Positions 8,600 to 19,529 are shown, numbered from the stretch's first letter. The stretch: 64,000 nt of DNA from Bradyrhizobium sp. CIAT3101 (GCF_029714945.1 NZ_CP121634.1:1757001-1821000), one strand, 5' to 3'. Numbers and translations: made by a program. Notes: generated by a model not told the origin, from the letters alone.

Positions 8600-9253
8600 A
8601 TGATGAGACGTTCGATCACCAGGCTCGCTGGCGGAACGGCTGCGTTCGTCACGGTCGCTTGCCTCGGCCTTGTGCAAGCGCCCTCGGCGCATGCGGAGGA
8701 TTTCTTCTCTGCGCTGTTCGGTGGCTTCCGCATGCGGCCGCCGCCCGAGATCCGGGTGCCGTTCCCGAACGACGATATGCCGCGCTACGACGCGCCGCGC
8801 CAGCGCGCTGCCTATGGTGGTGGCACGGCCTATTGCGTGCGCGGCTGCGACGGGCGCTATTTCCCGGCGCAGGGCAACGACGCCGAGAGCAAGGCGCAAT
8901 CCTGCAAGAGCTTCTGTCCGGCGTCGGAAACCTCGCTGGTCTATGGCAGCAATATCGACGACGCCACGACCGACAGCGGAAAATCCTATTCCGATCTGCC
9001 GAACGCCTTCCGCTATCGCAACGAGATCGTGTCCGGGTGTACCTGCAACGGCAAGGATCCGGCCGGCCTCGCTTCGCTCAAGGCCGAGGACGATCCGACC
9101 TTGCGCAAGGGCGATATCGTTGCGGGTAGCGACGGCCTCGTCGTCGCCAATCGCAACGCCAACGATCGCCGCGGTATCGCGATGAACTTCTCGCCCTTGC
9201 CGGAAAAGATCCGCGCGAAATTCCGCCAGGTGCCGGTGGTGGCGAAGGAGTAG
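8600..9253 (+). CDS. Exported DUF2865 protein
   Basis: The protein has 217 residues with a signal peptide (cleavage near AHAED, residue about 33) and a cysteine-containing DUF2865 domain: TAYCVRGCDGRYFP, then SCKSFCPA and SGCTCNGKDP. The six cysteines suggest disulfides in the periplasm. DUF2865 has no established function. A GAGG sequence sits four bases before the ATG; a second ATG follows directly. It lies 18 bases after the L,D-transpeptidase gene, so it probably shares the stress promoter and acts in the envelope. Confidence 0.85.
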   Translation: MMRRSITRLAGGTAAFVTVACLGLVQAPSAHAEDFFSALFGGFRMRPPPEIRVPFPNDDMPRYDAPRQRAAYGGGTAYCVRGCDGRYFPAQGNDAESKAQSCKSFCPASETSLVYGSNIDDATTDSGKSYSDLPNAFRYRNEIVSGCTCNGKDPAGLASLKAEDDPTLRKGDIVAGSDGLVVANRNANDRRGIAMNFSPLPEKIRAKFRQVPVVAKE

Positions 9254-9258
9254 GGGGC

Positions 9259-11352
9259 CTACGCCGCGCGGATCTTGCCCAGGAAGTCGCTGACCTGATC
9301 GCCGAGCTGACGGCTCTGGGTCTCCAGCATCTGCGAGGCCTGCTTGACGTTGTCTGCGGCGCCGGCCGCGGTGTCGGCGTCGGCCTTCACGCCGGTGATG
9401 TTGTCGGAGACGTTCTTGGTGCCCTGCGCGGCATATTGCGTGCTGCGGGTGATCTCTTGCGTCGCTGCGCCCTGTTCCTGCACGGCAGCGGCAATCGCGG
9501 TCGCGACCTCGTTGACCTCGCCGATGATGCCGCCGATCGCCTGGATGGCGTTGATGGCGTCGCCGGCGACCTTCTGGATATCGGCGATCTGCTCCGAGAT
9601 CTCCTCGGTCGCCTTTGCGGTCTGGCTCGCCAATGACTTCACCTCGGAGGCGACAACCGCAAAGCCGCGGCCGGCCTCGCCGGCCCGCGCAGCCTCGATC
9701 GTGGCGTTGAGGGCGAGAAGGTTGGTCTGTGCCGCGATGGTGTTGATCAGTCCGACGACCTCGCCGATGCGGCCTGCGGATTGAGCCAGCCCCTGCACGG
9801 TGCCGTCGGTCTCGCGCGCCTGGTTGACGGCGCGGCTGGCGATCCCTGCGGCATGCGCGGCCTGCTGGCTGATGTCGTTGATCGAGGCTGAAAGCTCTTC
9901 GGCCGCCGCCGCGACGCTCTCGACGCTGGTGGAGGCGTCGTTGGAGGCTTTACCGGCGACCTCGACGCGCTCGTTGGTCTGGCGCGACACGGCGGAGAGA
10001 TCGCCCGAGGTCTTGCGCATCTCGGCCGAGGCATCGCTCAATTCGCCGAGCGACTTGCGCACCACACCCTCGAATTCGCCGACATAGGTTTCCATGGCGC
10101 GCTGGCGCGCGGCCGCGCCGGCATTGCGCTCGCGTTCCTGCTCCTCGATCTTGAGCTTGTCGATCGCCTGCTGCTTGAAGGTCTCCAGTGCACCGGCGAG
10201 CGAGCCGATCTCGTCGTGACGGTCGAGATAGCCGCTGTCGACGCCGAGATCACCGCCGGCGACCCTGAGCATGGCGTCGCGGATCCGATGCAGCGGCGTG
10301 ATCACGCGGCGGCTGACGGCCAGCATTGCAGCACCGGTCAGAACGATCGCAGCGATCAGCAGGGCGGTATTGACGATCAGCCACTGGACGGCCGATGAGC
10401 GCTGTGCCGCGGAATGATCCTTGGCGGCCTGCAGCGCCGCATCGGCAAGCTTCACTGCCGTCATCATGCGCGGCACCGAATAGGGGCTCCACTGGTTGGC
10501 GGTCATCGACGCCTTCTCGCCCTTGGCGACGGCAGCAATGATTCCGTCGCGCGTGGCGGCGTATTGCGGATCAAAATAGGTCGATTTGGCTTCGGCCATC
10601 GCCGAGCTCAACGCCGGCGGCAATTGCATGCCGGTCGCGGCAAGCTCGATCGCATTCCAGGCAGTCTCGGTGCCGCCGACCCATTTCGTGTAGGCGAGCT
10701 GGACTTCCGGGGCGATCTTGCCGCTGCCGAGCGCATTGCCGACGATCAGCGAGGACTCGCCGGCGTTCAGGCGCAGCAGCCAGGCCATCTGCTTGATCAT
10801 CAGCAGCTGATCGATCGTCGCGTCCTGGTGGTTGACGCTCGCGGCAAGCAGCGGCGACAGCTTCTCGAGCACCGACATCAGCCCATCTTCGGCGTCGGTG
10901 TATTCCTTGGCCAGCGCCAGGCGGCGCGACGCCTTTGGCTTGGCGGCTTCGGTCCAGAACTCATTCTGCGCGGCGAGCAGCGCCTTGTTGAACCGGTCGA
11001 GGTCGGTCACCATCGCTTCACGCTGGGGCATGTCGATCGAAGGCAGGATTTCCAGCGTGCGGGTCAGCGCCGGCATCAGCGCTTCGCGGATATCGCGGAT
11101 GTATTTTTCGATGTCCTTGTCCATCGGGACGTCGGAGGTGAGCTGGCGGTTGCTGGTCGAGCGGTCGGCCCGGATGTTGGCCATCGCCTTGAACATCTCG
11201 GCCGAAGCCGCCGAAGCCGCGACGATCCGGTTGGCCTGCTGCAGCCGGCCCCATGAGCTCCATGCGCTGATCGAGAAGCCGATGACGACGACGAGCGCGG
11301 TAGAGAGAATCACCGCCTTCAGCAGCGTGGATACGGTCAAGCGATTCAGCAT
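9259..11352 (-). CDS. Methyl-accepting chemotaxis protein (tandem copy 1)
   Basis: The chemoreceptor has 697 residues: an N-terminal membrane segment (about 10-32), a large helical periplasmic ligand-binding region (about 35-320), a second membrane segment (about 325-348), a HAMP domain (about 350-400), and a cytoplasmic signalling domain with the conserved tip around [20 protein letters not shown]. It ends FLGKIRAA, with no CheR-binding pentapeptide. The upstream neighbour at 11531 encodes a paralog of exactly the same length. The signalling halves are nearly identical and the sensor halves diverge. The ligand cannot be inferred. Confidence 0.95.
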   Translation of the reverse strand: MLNRLTVSTLLKAVILSTALVVVIGFSISAWSSWGRLQQANRIVAASAASAEMFKAMANIRADRSTSNRQLTSDVPMDKDIEKYIRDIREALMPALTRTLEILPSIDMPQREAMVTDLDRFNKALLAAQNEFWTEAAKPKASRRLALAKEYTDAEDGLMSVLEKLSPLLAASVNHQDATIDQLLMIKQMAWLLRLNAGESSLIVGNALGSGKIAPEVQLAYTKWVGGTETAWNAIELAATGMQLPPALSSAMAEAKSTYFDPQYAATRDGIIAAVAKGEKASMTANQWSPYSVPRMMTAVKLADAALQAAKDHSAAQRSSAVQWLIVNTALLIAAIVLTGAAMLAVSRRVITPLHRIRDAMLRVAGGDLGVDSGYLDRHDEIGSLAGALETFKQQAIDKLKIEEQERERNAGAAARQRAMETYVGEFEGVVRKSLGELSDASAEMRKTSGDLSAVSRQTNERVEVAGKASNDASTSVESVAAAAEELSASINDISQQAAHAAGIASRAVNQARETDGTVQGLAQSAGRIGEVVGLINTIAAQTNLLALNATIEAARAGEAGRGFAVVASEVKSLASQTAKATEEISEQIADIQKVAGDAINAIQAIGGIIGEVNEVATAIAAAVQEQGAATQEITRSTQYAAQGTKNVSDNITGVKADADTAAGAADNVKQASQMLETQSRQLGDQVSDFLGKIRAA

Positions 11353-11474
11353 CGGACACCCCGGTACGCATTTCGAAGTTCGTGGCTCCGAACGGCAGCC
11401 CCACGAACCTCGAAACCAAAGGGATGCCGCAATAGACGCGCCTGCATACAGCGGGCGCCGGGCGCATTTGGCCT

Positions 11475-11517
11475 GAAAAGGGTAAAAACTTAGACAGTGT
11501 TCCTGCCGTAAAATTAC
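11475..11517 (-). promoter_or_regulatory. Upstream element shared by both chemoreceptor genes (copy 1)
   Basis: In the gap before copy 1, the plus strand reads GAAAAGGGTAAA (11475-11486) and CCTGCCGTAAAATTAC (11502-11517). The same two blocks, slightly changed, lie 134 bases before the start of copy 2 (13758-13801). Conservation at similar distance (about 123 and 134 bases) suggests a duplicated promoter or leader. I could not match it confidently to a known sigma-factor consensus. Confidence 0.55.
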
Positions 11518-11530
11518 CTAGCCGCGCACC

Positions 11531-13624
11531 TTATGCCGCGCGGATCTTGCCGAGGAAGTCGCTGACCTCTTGGCCGAGCTGGTTGCTCTGGGTCTCCAGC
11601 ATCTCGGAGGCGCTCTTCACATTGTCTGCGGCCGCGGCTGCGGCGTCTGCATCCGCCCTCACGCCGGTGATGTTGTCCGAGACGTTCTTGGTGCCCTGCG
11701 CCGCATATTGGGTGCTGCGCGTGATCTCCTGTGTCGCCGCGCCCTGCTCCTGCACGGCCGCCGCGATCGCGGTCGCGACCTCGTTGACCTCGCCGATGAT
11801 GCCGCCAATGGTCTGGATCGCGTTGATGGCATCGCCCGCGACCTTCTGGATGTCGGCGATCTGCTCGGAGATTTCTTCCGTTGCCTTCGCGGTCTGGCTC
11901 GCCAGCGATTTCACCTCGGAGGCGACCACCGCAAAGCCGCGGCCGGCTTCGCCGGCACGTGCGGCCTCGATGGTGGCGTTGAGCGCGAGCAGATTGGTCT
12001 GTGCCGCGATGGTGTTGATGAGGCCGACGACCTCGCCGATGCGGCCTGCGGACTTCTGCAGGCCCTGCACCGTGCCGTCGGTCTCGCGCGCCTGCGTCAC
12101 GGCGCGACCGGCGATGCCGGCGGCGTGGGCGGCCTGCTGGCTGATGTCGTTGATCGAGGCCGAGAGCTCTTCCGCGGCGGCCGCGACGCTGTCGACGCTC
12201 ATGGAGGCGTCGTTGGAGGCCTTGCCGGCAACCTGGACGCGGTCGTTGGTCTGCCGCGAGACGGCGGAGAGATCGCCCGAGGTCTTGCGCATCCGCCCCG
12301 ACGCATCGTTCAGCTCGCCCAGCGTCTTGCGCACCGCGCCCTCGAACTCGCCGACATAGGCCTCGATCGCGCGCTGCCGCGCAGCGGCTCCGACGTTGCG
12401 TTCGCGCTCGTGCTCTTCGATCTTGAGCTTTTCAGTGGCCTGCTGCTTGAAGGTTTCCAGCGCGCCGGCAAGGGCGCCGATCTCGTCCTGGCGATCCAGA
12501 TAGCCGCTGTCGACGGCGAGATCGCCGCCGGCGACCTTGAGCATGGCATCGCGGATGGTGTTGAGCGGGTTGATGACGCGGCGGCTGACCAGCATGATCG
12601 CGCCGACCGCGAGGCCGATCGCGAGCGCCAGCAGCACCAGTTGCACGATCAGCGCGCGCTGCGCGGCGCCACGCTGATCGAGGGTGTGCGCCCTCGCGGC
12701 ATCGAGGGCGGCTTCGGCGACCGCGACCGCGCTCGCCATGCGGCCGACCGTGATCGGGCTCCACTGGTTGGCCGTCATCTCGGCCTTCTCGCCCTTGACC
12801 AGCGCGTCGGCGAGGCGATCACGCAAGGCCAGGTATTGCGGATCGAAATAAGCGGTCTTGGCTCCGGCCATGGCGGAGGCGAGCGCCGGCGGCAGCTGCA
12901 TGCCCGAGGTCGACAATTCCAGCGCCTTCCACATCGCGCTCGTGCCGCCGACATATTGGGTATAGTTGTAGCGGGCTTCCGGCGTGATCTTGCCGGCGGC
13001 AAGCCCCATCGAGACGATCAGCGAACCTTCGCCCGCGGTGTTGCGCAGCAGCCAGGCGTTCTGCTTGATCGCCAGCAACTGGTCGATCTCGGCGTCCTGG
13101 TGGTTGACGGTGGCGGCAAGCGTGTTCCCGAGATTGTCGAGCACATCGAGCAGCCCCTGCGTCGTCTCCATATATTCCTTGGTCAAGCCCGCACGGCGCT
13201 GGTCTTTCGGCTTGGCGACGTTCTCCCAGAACTCCTTCTGCTCTTCGATCAGCAGCTTGTTGAGGCGCGCGAGCTCAGGCACCAGCGTGCCGGATCGCGG
13301 GAAGTCCATGGACGGCAGCAGCACGAGCGCGCGTGCCATCGCGGGCATCTGCGCATCGCGCAGCGCGCGGAGATATTTCTCGATCTCGGAGTCCATCGGT
13401 TCGGTCGCGTTCAACAGCCGCGACGTGGTCGAGCGATCGGTACGCAGATTGTGCATCGCCTTGAATAGGTCCGCGGAGGCGTCGGCGATCGCCGAGATGC
13501 GATTGGCGGTGTTGAGGCGATCCCAGGATTCGTAGGCGGTGAGCGAGAGTGCGATCACCACGCAGCTCGACGTGATCGCGATCACTGCCTTCAACAGTGC
13601 GGACACGGTCAGACGATTGAGCAT
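11531..13624 (-). CDS. Methyl-accepting chemotaxis protein (tandem copy 2)
   Basis: This receptor has 697 residues, the same as its neighbour at 9259, and the same order: membrane segment, helical periplasmic sensor, membrane segment, HAMP, signalling domain ending FLGKIRAA. The start [14 protein letters not shown] aligns with the start of copy 1 and has GGGGGGA five bases upstream, so the longer reading to 13750 is rejected. Differences are concentrated in the periplasmic part, consistent with duplication followed by change of ligand. It lies 178 bases upstream of copy 1, and each gene has its own upstream element. Confidence 0.95.
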   Translation of the reverse strand: MLNRLTVSALLKAVIAITSSCVVIALSLTAYESWDRLNTANRISAIADASADLFKAMHNLRTDRSTTSRLLNATEPMDSEIEKYLRALRDAQMPAMARALVLLPSMDFPRSGTLVPELARLNKLLIEEQKEFWENVAKPKDQRRAGLTKEYMETTQGLLDVLDNLGNTLAATVNHQDAEIDQLLAIKQNAWLLRNTAGEGSLIVSMGLAAGKITPEARYNYTQYVGGTSAMWKALELSTSGMQLPPALASAMAGAKTAYFDPQYLALRDRLADALVKGEKAEMTANQWSPITVGRMASAVAVAEAALDAARAHTLDQRGAAQRALIVQLVLLALAIGLAVGAIMLVSRRVINPLNTIRDAMLKVAGGDLAVDSGYLDRQDEIGALAGALETFKQQATEKLKIEEHERERNVGAAARQRAIEAYVGEFEGAVRKTLGELNDASGRMRKTSGDLSAVSRQTNDRVQVAGKASNDASMSVDSVAAAAEELSASINDISQQAAHAAGIAGRAVTQARETDGTVQGLQKSAGRIGEVVGLINTIAAQTNLLALNATIEAARAGEAGRGFAVVASEVKSLASQTAKATEEISEQIADIQKVAGDAINAIQTIGGIIGEVNEVATAIAAAVQEQGAATQEITRSTQYAAQGTKNVSDNITGVRADADAAAAAADNVKSASEMLETQSNQLGQEVSDFLGKIRAA

Positions 13625-13757
13625 CGAAGTCCCCCCAAATTCCCATTTCAAAGTTCGGCACAGACGCCCCGGCAAAATCGAGAAAACGGGGGGCGGTCGC
13701 ATCGGCAATCGCATACCGTTCGCGGCGCGCAGGCCGTACGGTTTCCGCATCTGAAAC

Positions 13758-13801
13758 GAAAAGGGTAAAGTTTTAGGCAGGCCGCCTGCCGGTAGAATTA
13801 C
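13758..13801 (-). promoter_or_regulatory. Upstream element shared by both chemoreceptor genes (copy 2)
   Basis: The plus strand holds GAAAAGGGTAAA (13758-13769) and CCTGCCGGTAGAATTAC (13785-13801), matching the blocks before copy 1. Between the two blocks is a local dyad GGCAGGCCGCCTGCC. It is probably the promoter or leader of the second chemoreceptor gene. Confidence 0.55.
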
Positions 13802-13835
13802 GCATTTACCAGAAGTTGTAAGGGGTTGCGCGGGT

Positions 13836-13860
13836 GGAACCGGCGCGCGAGACAGGCGTT
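13836..13860 (+). promoter_or_regulatory. EcfG-type promoter for the 51-residue membrane protein
   Basis: GGAAC (13836-13840), 16 bases, CGTT (13857-13860): an exact EcfG consensus. The -10 element is 38 bases before the ATG at 13899. Confidence 0.8.
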
Positions 13861-13898
13861 AGGACCTCGTTAGCAATTTGCCTGAAGGGGGCCCTGCA

Positions 13899-14054
13899 AT
13901 GCTGGTCGGCGTACTCGTCACCTTTCTCGTCATCATTCTCGTGCTTTATCTCATCAACATGCTGCCGATGGACGGGCGCGCCAAGCAGATCGCGCGCGTC
14001 GTGGTCATCATCATCGGCATCGTGTCGCTGCTGAAATACCTCGCGGTGTTTTAG
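13899..14054 (+). CDS. Small two-span membrane protein, Thivi_2564-like
   Basis: The 51-residue product starts MLVGVLVTFLVIILVLYLIN, then a short polar turn MDGRAKQIARV and a second hydrophobic stretch ending LLKYLAVF. This pattern, two membrane helices with a basic loop and a NMLPMD turn, is that of the small Thivi_2564-type membrane proteins, whose function is unknown. AAGGGGG lies before the ATG. A perfect EcfG promoter precedes it and a strong terminator follows 20 bases after the stop, so it forms a complete single-gene stress-type unit that length-limited gene calling would miss. Confidence 0.8.
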   Translation: MLVGVLVTFLVIILVLYLINMLPMDGRAKQIARVVVIIIGIVSLLKYLAVF

Positions 14055-14074
14055 CGGGCGACACAGACGCCCAA

Positions 14075-14105
14075 CAAAAAAGCCCCGGCGCGAGCCGGGG
14101 CTTTT
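14075..14105. terminator. Bidirectional Rho-independent terminator
   Basis: An 8-bp GC stem (GCCCCGGC / GCCGGGGC, 14082-14089 and 14094-14101) with a four-base loop is flanked by A6 on the left and T4 on the right. It can end the small membrane protein transcript on the plus strand and the malate synthase transcript on the minus strand. Confidence 0.9.
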
Positions 14106-14137
14106 GGTGTTCGGATGATCGGCCTCGGCCCGCTGCT

Positions 14138-16303
14138 TTAGCCCAGCGCCTTCGCCTCGCGGCGGCGCGCGGTGAGGATGTACTCGGTGTAGCCGTTCGG
14201 CTGCTCGCGGCCCTTGAAGATGAGGTCGCTAGCCGCCTTGAAGGCGACACCGTCGAAGGCGGGTGCCATCGGCTTGTAGATCGCGTCGCCGGCGTTCTGC
14301 TTGTCGACGACGACGGCCATGCGCTTGAGCGATTCCATCACCTGCGCTTCGGTGATGACGCCCTGGTGCAGCCAATTGGCGAGATGCTGGCTGGAAATGC
14401 GCAAGGTGGCGCGGTCTTCCATCAGGCCGACATCATGGATGTCAGGCACCTTGGAGCAGCCGACGCCCTGGTCGATCCAGCGCACGACGTAGCCCAGGAT
14501 GCCCTGGCAGTTGTTGTCGATCTCCTGCTTGACGTCGTCGGGCGCCCAGTTCGACTTCGACACGGGAATGGTGAGGATGTCCGAGAGCTTTGTGCGCGGA
14601 CCGCCCTTGGTGAGTTCTTGCTGCCGCGCGATGACGTTGACCTGGTGATAGTGCAGGGCGTGCAGGGTCGCCGCAGTCGGCGAGGGCACCCAGGCCGTGG
14701 TGGCGCCGGCCTGCGGATGGGCGAGCTTCTGCTGGAGCATGTCCGCCATCTTGTCCGGCGCAGCCCACATGCCCTTGCCGATCTGGGCATGGCCGGGCAG
14801 GCCGTCGATCAAGCCCATGTCGACGTTCCAGTCCTCATAGGCCTTGATCCAGGCCTGCGCCTTCATCTCGTTCTTGCGGATCATCGGACCCGCTTCCATC
14901 GAGGTGTGGATCTCGTCGCCGGTACGGTCGAGGAAGCCGGTGTTGATGAACATGATGCGCTTGGAGGCACGCTGGATGCAGGCCTTGAGGTTGACGGTGG
15001 TGCGCCGCTCCTCGTCCATGATGCCGACCTTGAGGGTGTTCTCAGGCAGCGCGAGCATCTTCTCGACGCGGTCGAAGATCTCGCAGGTGAACGACACCTC
15101 GTCCGGGCCGTGCATCTTCGGCTTGACGATATAAGCCGATCCGGTGCGGCTGTTCTTGACCTTGGAGTTGCCCTTGAGGTCGTGGATCGCGAGCAAGCCC
15201 GAGACGGCGGCGTCGAGCAGGCCTTCCGGCACCTCCTCGCCCTTCTCGTCCAGCACCGCGTCGGTGAACATGTGGTGACCGCAATTGCGCATCAGCAGCA
15301 GGCTGCGGCCGTGCAGCTTGACCTCGCCCTTGCCGTCCGGCGTCTTGTAGCTGCGGTCGGCGTTGAGCGAACGCGTCAGCGTCTTGCCGCCCTTCTCGAA
15401 GTCTGCCGACAGCGTGCCGTTCATCAGGCCCAGCGTGTTGCGATAGACCAGCACCTTGTCCTCGGCGTCGACGGCGGCGACGGAGTCTTCCATGTCGAGA
15501 ATGGTCGACACGGCCGATTCCATGATCATGTCGGCGACGCCGGCCGGATCGTCCTTGCCGATTACGCTGCTGCGGTCGATCTTGACCTCGACATGCAGGC
15601 CGTTGTTGGCGAGCAGCACAGCGCTCGGCGCGGCCGCATCGCCCTGGAAGCCGGCGAACTGCGCGGCGTTCTTCAGCGCGGTGGCGTTGCCGCTCTTCAG
15701 CTTCACCGCGAGCTGGCCTGCGACGACGCTATAGGCGGTGACGTCGGTATGGCTGCCGGTCGCCAGCGGCGCGGCGGCGTCGAGGAAAGCCTTGGCCTTG
15801 GCGATCACCTTGTCGCCGCGCGCCTTGTTGTAGCCCTTGCCGCTCTCGGACGGATCGTGCGGAATCGCGTCGGTGCCGTAGAAGGCGTCATAGAGCGAGC
15901 CCCAGCGCGCATTCGCGGCGTTCAGCGCGTAGCGCGCATTGGTGAGCGGCACGACCAGCTGCGGGCCGCAGATCTTGCCGATCTCCTCGTCGACATTGGC
16001 GGTCTCGACCTTCTGCGTCGCCGGCTCCGGGACGAGATAGCCGATCTCTTTCAGGAAGGCGGTGTAGGCGTCGAGGTCGAACGCCTTGCCCTTGTTGGCG
16101 CGGTGCCAGTCGTCGATCTTGGCCTGCAGTTGATCACGGAAGGCGAGCAGCGACCGGTTCTTCGGCCCCAGCTCCTTGATGATGCCTGCCACCCCGGCCC
16201 AGAACGCATCCGGCGCGATCCCGGTTTTCGGGGCGGCTTCCTTGGCGATGAAATCGAAAAGGACGGGGGCGATCTTCAATCCGTGGGCGTCGACGCGTTT
16301 CAT
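14138..16303 (-). CDS. glcB: Malate synthase G
   Basis: The enzyme condenses glyoxylate with acetyl-CoA to malate in the glyoxylate bypass. At 721 residues it has the single-chain G-isoform length, with the family regions [37 protein letters not shown] and [17 protein letters not shown], and a C-terminal domain ending in an [15 protein letters not shown] tail. It is a single gene: the shared terminator at 14075-14105 lies downstream, and the 293 bases upstream hold a short leader and a family B palindromic repeat. Isocitrate lyase is not in the window. Confidence 0.97.
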   Translation of the reverse strand: MKRVDAHGLKIAPVLFDFIAKEAAPKTGIAPDAFWAGVAGIIKELGPKNRSLLAFRDQLQAKIDDWHRANKGKAFDLDAYTAFLKEIGYLVPEPATQKVETANVDEEIGKICGPQLVVPLTNARYALNAANARWGSLYDAFYGTDAIPHDPSESGKGYNKARGDKVIAKAKAFLDAAAPLATGSHTDVTAYSVVAGQLAVKLKSGNATALKNAAQFAGFQGDAAAPSAVLLANNGLHVEVKIDRSSVIGKDDPAGVADMIMESAVSTILDMEDSVAAVDAEDKVLVYRNTLGLMNGTLSADFEKGGKTLTRSLNADRSYKTPDGKGEVKLHGRSLLLMRNCGHHMFTDAVLDEKGEEVPEGLLDAAVSGLLAIHDLKGNSKVKNSRTGSAYIVKPKMHGPDEVSFTCEIFDRVEKMLALPENTLKVGIMDEERRTTVNLKACIQRASKRIMFINTGFLDRTGDEIHTSMEAGPMIRKNEMKAQAWIKAYEDWNVDMGLIDGLPGHAQIGKGMWAAPDKMADMLQQKLAHPQAGATTAWVPSPTAATLHALHYHQVNVIARQQELTKGGPRTKLSDILTIPVSKSNWAPDDVKQEIDNNCQGILGYVVRWIDQGVGCSKVPDIHDVGLMEDRATLRISSQHLANWLHQGVITEAQVMESLKRMAVVVDKQNAGDAIYKPMAPAFDGVAFKAASDLIFKGREQPNGYTEYILTARRREAKALG

Positions 16304-16473
16304 GATGGTCTTTCTTGTTCGAAATGGCTGTTTTTGGCTGCTTTTGACCCGACAGCAGCAAAATGCGCCCGCTCAGGGCGGCTTTCGGGACCTATTAGCC
16401 TCAAAATCGGGGCGGTGAGAAGACCCCTAAAGGTCTGTCAAAATGTCAAGGAGAGGGGGCGGCACAGCGCTCC

Positions 16474-16582
16474 GCTGTCATTCCCCGCGAAAGCGGGGAA
16501 TCCAGTACGCTGCGGCTTTCTCCGCATCCCAACGCTGTCTCTGGAATACTGGGTCGCCCGGTCAAGCCGGGCGACGACAGCG
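16474..16582. repeat. Palindromic intergenic repeat, family B
   Basis: The left arm (GCTGTCATTCCCCGCGAAAG onward) and right arm (ending GGGCGACGACAGC) each form a hairpin, and the arms pair loosely through the ends CTGTC and GACAG. An internal CCAGTACGCTGCGG block is shared with the copies at 35221 and 53086. It lies between malate synthase and cysNC. Confidence 0.85.
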
Positions 16583-16596
16583 GGGAATAGGAGGCC

Positions 16597-18513
16597 TCAA
16601 ATATTCGCGGCGAGGTCCACGACTTCGTCGAACAGCACGCCGGTCGTCTTCAGCATCTGTTCGATCTCATCCGCTGCATCCGTGACGGTACGGGCAGACG
16701 TGTCGATCACAAGCTCAGCCGCCTCGGGCCGCTCGTAGTCGTTGCCGATGCCTGTGAAGGAGGCAAGTGCGCCGGCGCGGGCCTTCTTGTAATGGCCCTT
16801 GGGGTCGCGCTCCTCGCAGATTTCGGCCGGTGTCGCGACGTGGATCTCGCGGAATGCGGTGTCGGCGATGCGCCGCGCGGTGGCGCGGTCCTCGCGGGCC
16901 GGCGAGACGGCGGCGACGATGGCGATGTGGCCGTTGCGGGCGAGATGCGTTGCGACCTCGGCAAGCCTGCGGATGTTCTCGCTGCGATCGGCGGCGGAAA
17001 AGCCGAGATCGTTGTTGAGCCCGGCCCGCAGCGTGTCGCCGTCGAGCAGGATCGGCGAGCCGCCATTGGTGAACAGCCGCCGCTCCAGCGCCTTGGCCAG
17101 CGTCGACTTGCCGGAGGCCGGCAGGCCGGTGAGCCAGACCACCGCGCCGTTGTGGCGATAGCGCGCGGAGCGCTCGTCGGCGCGCAGCGCCGATTCCACC
17201 GGCACGATATCGACAGGCACGGCGCGCTGGCCGGCATCGACCGACAGCACCAGGCCGCCGCCTGCGATGCGCCCGGACACCTCGATCACGAGGCGGCCGG
17301 TGCGCGGATTCTCGGTGTAGGGATCGGCGGCAATCGGATTGGACAGGGAGATGTCGATCTCGCCGACATGGTTGCGGCCGATCGCCTTGTTCTCGCGGCT
17401 CTCGAGCTCGCCGGGATCGACTGCCTTCTCGATGGCGACTACCGTGGCGCGGCTTTCCTTCGGCCCCGAGCGGACCAGGATCTGGTCGCCCTTGGCGAGC
17501 GGCTTGTCGTGCAGCCAGAAGATGCGCGCGCGCAAGCGCCGCGTCTCGCGCGGGGCGGTGTTGGCATGCGCAATGATGTCACCGCGCTCGATGAACAATT
17601 CGCGGTCGAGCGTGATGCCGACCGAGCGGCCGGCGCCCTGGCGCGTTGCGACCGGCGTCACCGGCCAGCTTTCGACCGTCTTGATCTTTGCGATCTTGCC
17701 GGCCGGCATGATCACGATCTCGTCGCCGGCAATCAGGCTGCCGGATTCGATACGGCCTGCCACGATGCGGCGATCGTCGAACTTGTAGATCGCCTGCACC
17801 GGCAGGCGCAGCGCCAGCGCTTCCAGCGGCCGCGCCGGTTCGAGCCGATCCAGCGCCTCGACCACCGTCGGACCCTTGTACCAGCCGATGCGATCGGTGC
17901 GCTCGGCGACGCCGTCGCCGTCGCGCGCGGAAATCGGGATGATTGCGGTCGGCGTCACGCCGAGGCCGTTGAGATGCGCGGAGATCTCGTCGCTGATCTC
18001 CTTGAAGCGCAGGTCCGAGAAATCGACGCGGTCCATCTTGTTGACGACGACCGCGACCTGCTTCACGCCGAGCAGATGCAGGAGATAGCCGTGACGGCGG
18101 GTCTGGTCGCGCACGCCTTCGAGCGCGTCGATGATCAGCACCGCGCCATCGGCCTGCGAGGCGCCGGTGATCATGTTGCGCAGGAATTCGGCATGGCCGG
18201 GCGCGTCGATCAGCACGATGTCGCGCGAATTGGTGCGGAAGCGGATCTGCGTGGTGTCGATGGTGATGCCCTGGTCACGCTCGGTCTGGAGCGCGTCGAG
18301 CAGGAACGACCATTCGAACGGCATGCCGCGCCGCGCGCTGACGGCCTTCAGCATCTCGAGCTTGCCGTCGGGCAGGCTGCCGGTTTCGTGCAGCAGGCGG
18401 CCGACCAGCGTCGACTTGCCGTGGTCGACATGGCCGACGATGACGATGCGGACCTGCGGACGCGTGGTGCCGTTGGGCGTGGCGGGCGACGTGGGGGTGA
18501 CGAGCATGTTCAT
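16597..18513 (-). CDS. cysNC: Bifunctional sulfate adenylyltransferase subunit 1 / adenylylsulfate kinase (CysNC, NodQ-like)
   Basis: Residues about 1-430 are the CysN GTPase of ATP sulfurylase: P-loop [15 protein letters not shown], switch motif DAPGHAEF and NKMD. Residues about 445-638 are an APS kinase with P-loop [14 protein letters not shown]. With CysD it makes APS from sulfate and ATP, and the kinase domain then makes PAPS. The gene follows cysD by 19 bases on the same strand. Because the local CysH looks like an APS reductase, the kinase product is probably used for sulfation of sugars or lipids (inference). The 638-residue length is typical of NodQ/CysNC fusions. Confidence 0.96.
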   Translation of the reverse strand: MNMLVTPTSPATPNGTTRPQVRIVIVGHVDHGKSTLVGRLLHETGSLPDGKLEMLKAVSARRGMPFEWSFLLDALQTERDQGITIDTTQIRFRTNSRDIVLIDAPGHAEFLRNMITGASQADGAVLIIDALEGVRDQTRRHGYLLHLLGVKQVAVVVNKMDRVDFSDLRFKEISDEISAHLNGLGVTPTAIIPISARDGDGVAERTDRIGWYKGPTVVEALDRLEPARPLEALALRLPVQAIYKFDDRRIVAGRIESGSLIAGDEIVIMPAGKIAKIKTVESWPVTPVATRQGAGRSVGITLDRELFIERGDIIAHANTAPRETRRLRARIFWLHDKPLAKGDQILVRSGPKESRATVVAIEKAVDPGELESRENKAIGRNHVGEIDISLSNPIAADPYTENPRTGRLVIEVSGRIAGGGLVLSVDAGQRAVPVDIVPVESALRADERSARYRHNGAVVWLTGLPASGKSTLAKALERRLFTNGGSPILLDGDTLRAGLNNDLGFSAADRSENIRRLAEVATHLARNGHIAIVAAVSPAREDRATARRIADTAFREIHVATPAEICEERDPKGHYKKARAGALASFTGIGNDYERPEAAELVIDTSARTVTDAADEIEQMLKTTGVLFDEVVDLAANI

Positions 18514-18532
18514 GACCGCGATGCGTCCTTGA

Positions 18533-19420
18533 TCAGAGATAGCCGGCGACGCGGAGGCGCTCGAAAGCGTCCTCGGTCTCGTGGTCGAGCGCGCGGCCGG
18601 CGCGCTCCGGCACCTTGGTCTGCTCGAGCTCGGCCAGGATCTCGTCGATGTTCGTTGCCGTCGAAGCGACCGGATTGGTGATGTCCTGATCGCCCAGCGA
18701 GCGATAGCGCTTGCCGTCCTTGGCGAGGTAGAGCGGGATGATCGGGATGTTCTCGCGCTTGGTGTAGGCCCAGATGTCGGCCTCGGTCCAATGCAGGATC
18801 GGATGGATGCGCAGATGCGCGCCTTGCGGCGGCGATGCGTTGAAATGATCCCAGAATTCCGGCGGCTGGTCGCGCACGTCCCAATTGCCTTCGAGACCGC
18901 GCGGCGAGAACACGCGCTCCTTGGCGCGGGTGGCTTCCTCGTCGCGGCGAATGCCTGCGATCAGGCCATCGAAGCCGTATTTGGCCAGCGCCATCTTGAG
19001 GCCTTCGGTCTTGCGCGCGGCGGAACGGGCGGCCGGCGGCAGAGTTGGGTCGACGGCATCGATCGGCGGGCAGGGCTCGACGCGCAGATCGAGCTCCCAC
19101 TCTTTGCCGTAATGATCGCGGAACCGATACATCTCCGGAAACTTCTTGCCGGTGTCGACGTGAAGGGCCGGGAACGGCAGGCGGCCGAAGAACGCCTTGC
19201 GCGCCAGCCAGATCATCACGTTGGAGTCCTTGCCGAGCGACCACAGCAGGGCGATCTTCTTCAGACGGGCGAAAGCCTCGCGGAAGATGTAGATGCTCTG
19301 CGCTTCCAGCTGGTCGAGATGGTCCATGCTGGGGGCGGTCAGCGCGACGGGAATTTGCTCGGAAACGGGAGCTTGGGAGTCCCGTCCATCTGCACCGGAA
19401 TCGGTCCTGAGAAGATGCAT
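18533..19420 (-). CDS. cysD: Sulfate adenylyltransferase subunit 2
   Basis: CysD is the catalytic subunit of ATP sulfurylase, a PP-loop enzyme of the adenosine-phosphosulfate/PAPS reductase fold. The motif [20 protein letters not shown] carries the variant SGGKDS-type loop normal for CysD, and the family end REDERAGRLIDHD is represented here by [20 protein letters not shown]. The start MHLLRTDSG at 19420 (about 295 residues) is preferred to an upstream extension in the regulatory region. It heads the cysD-cysNC unit and is divergent from cysG. Confidence 0.95.
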   Translation of the reverse strand: MHLLRTDSGADGRDSQAPVSEQIPVALTAPSMDHLDQLEAQSIYIFREAFARLKKIALLWSLGKDSNVMIWLARKAFFGRLPFPALHVDTGKKFPEMYRFRDHYGKEWELDLRVEPCPPIDAVDPTLPPAARSAARKTEGLKMALAKYGFDGLIAGIRRDEEATRAKERVFSPRGLEGNWDVRDQPPEFWDHFNASPPQGAHLRIHPILHWTEADIWAYTKRENIPIIPLYLAKDGKRYRSLGDQDITNPVASTATNIDEILAELEQTKVPERAGRALDHETEDAFERLRVAGYL

Positions 19421-19447
19421 CTCTGCCACTTTGCGTTTGGAGGCGAA

Positions 19448-19529
19448 TTTTCTATAGTTGCGGTGCAGAAGAGAAGAAAAAATTTTCTCTTTGCGCGCTC
19501 GAAACGACACATATATAGAAAATAATTCC
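19448..19529. promoter_or_regulatory. Divergent AT-rich control region of the sulfate assimilation genes
   Basis: Between cysD and cysG the composition drops sharply to AT-rich. It contains TTTTCTATA (19449-19457) repeated inverted as TATAGAAAA (within 19514-19522), and between them a dyad AAGAGAA (19469-19475) / TTCTCTT (19485-19491). Two nested dyads in a divergent promoter suit a shared sulfur-responsive regulator. The regulator is not in the window and I cannot assign its family. Confidence 0.65.

Noticed and set aside
11475..11517. A sigma-28 flagellar promoter before the chemoreceptors
   Set aside because: Only a partial resemblance (TAAG/TAAA with a poor GCCGATAA half) was found, so I kept it as an unassigned shared element.
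11570..13468. A 632-codon frame antisense to the second chemoreceptor
   Set aside because: The antisense product is a low-complexity mirror of helical coding sequence; the receptor on the minus strand is unmistakable.
13834..14034. A 66-codon Ser/Cys-rich frame before malate synthase
   Set aside because: The overlapping frame at 13899-14054 encodes a regular two-helix membrane protein with a ribosome site, so this one is a shadow.
14366..16738. A 790-codon frame antisense to malate synthase G
   Set aside because: The sense protein matches malate synthase over its full length; the antisense product shows no family features.
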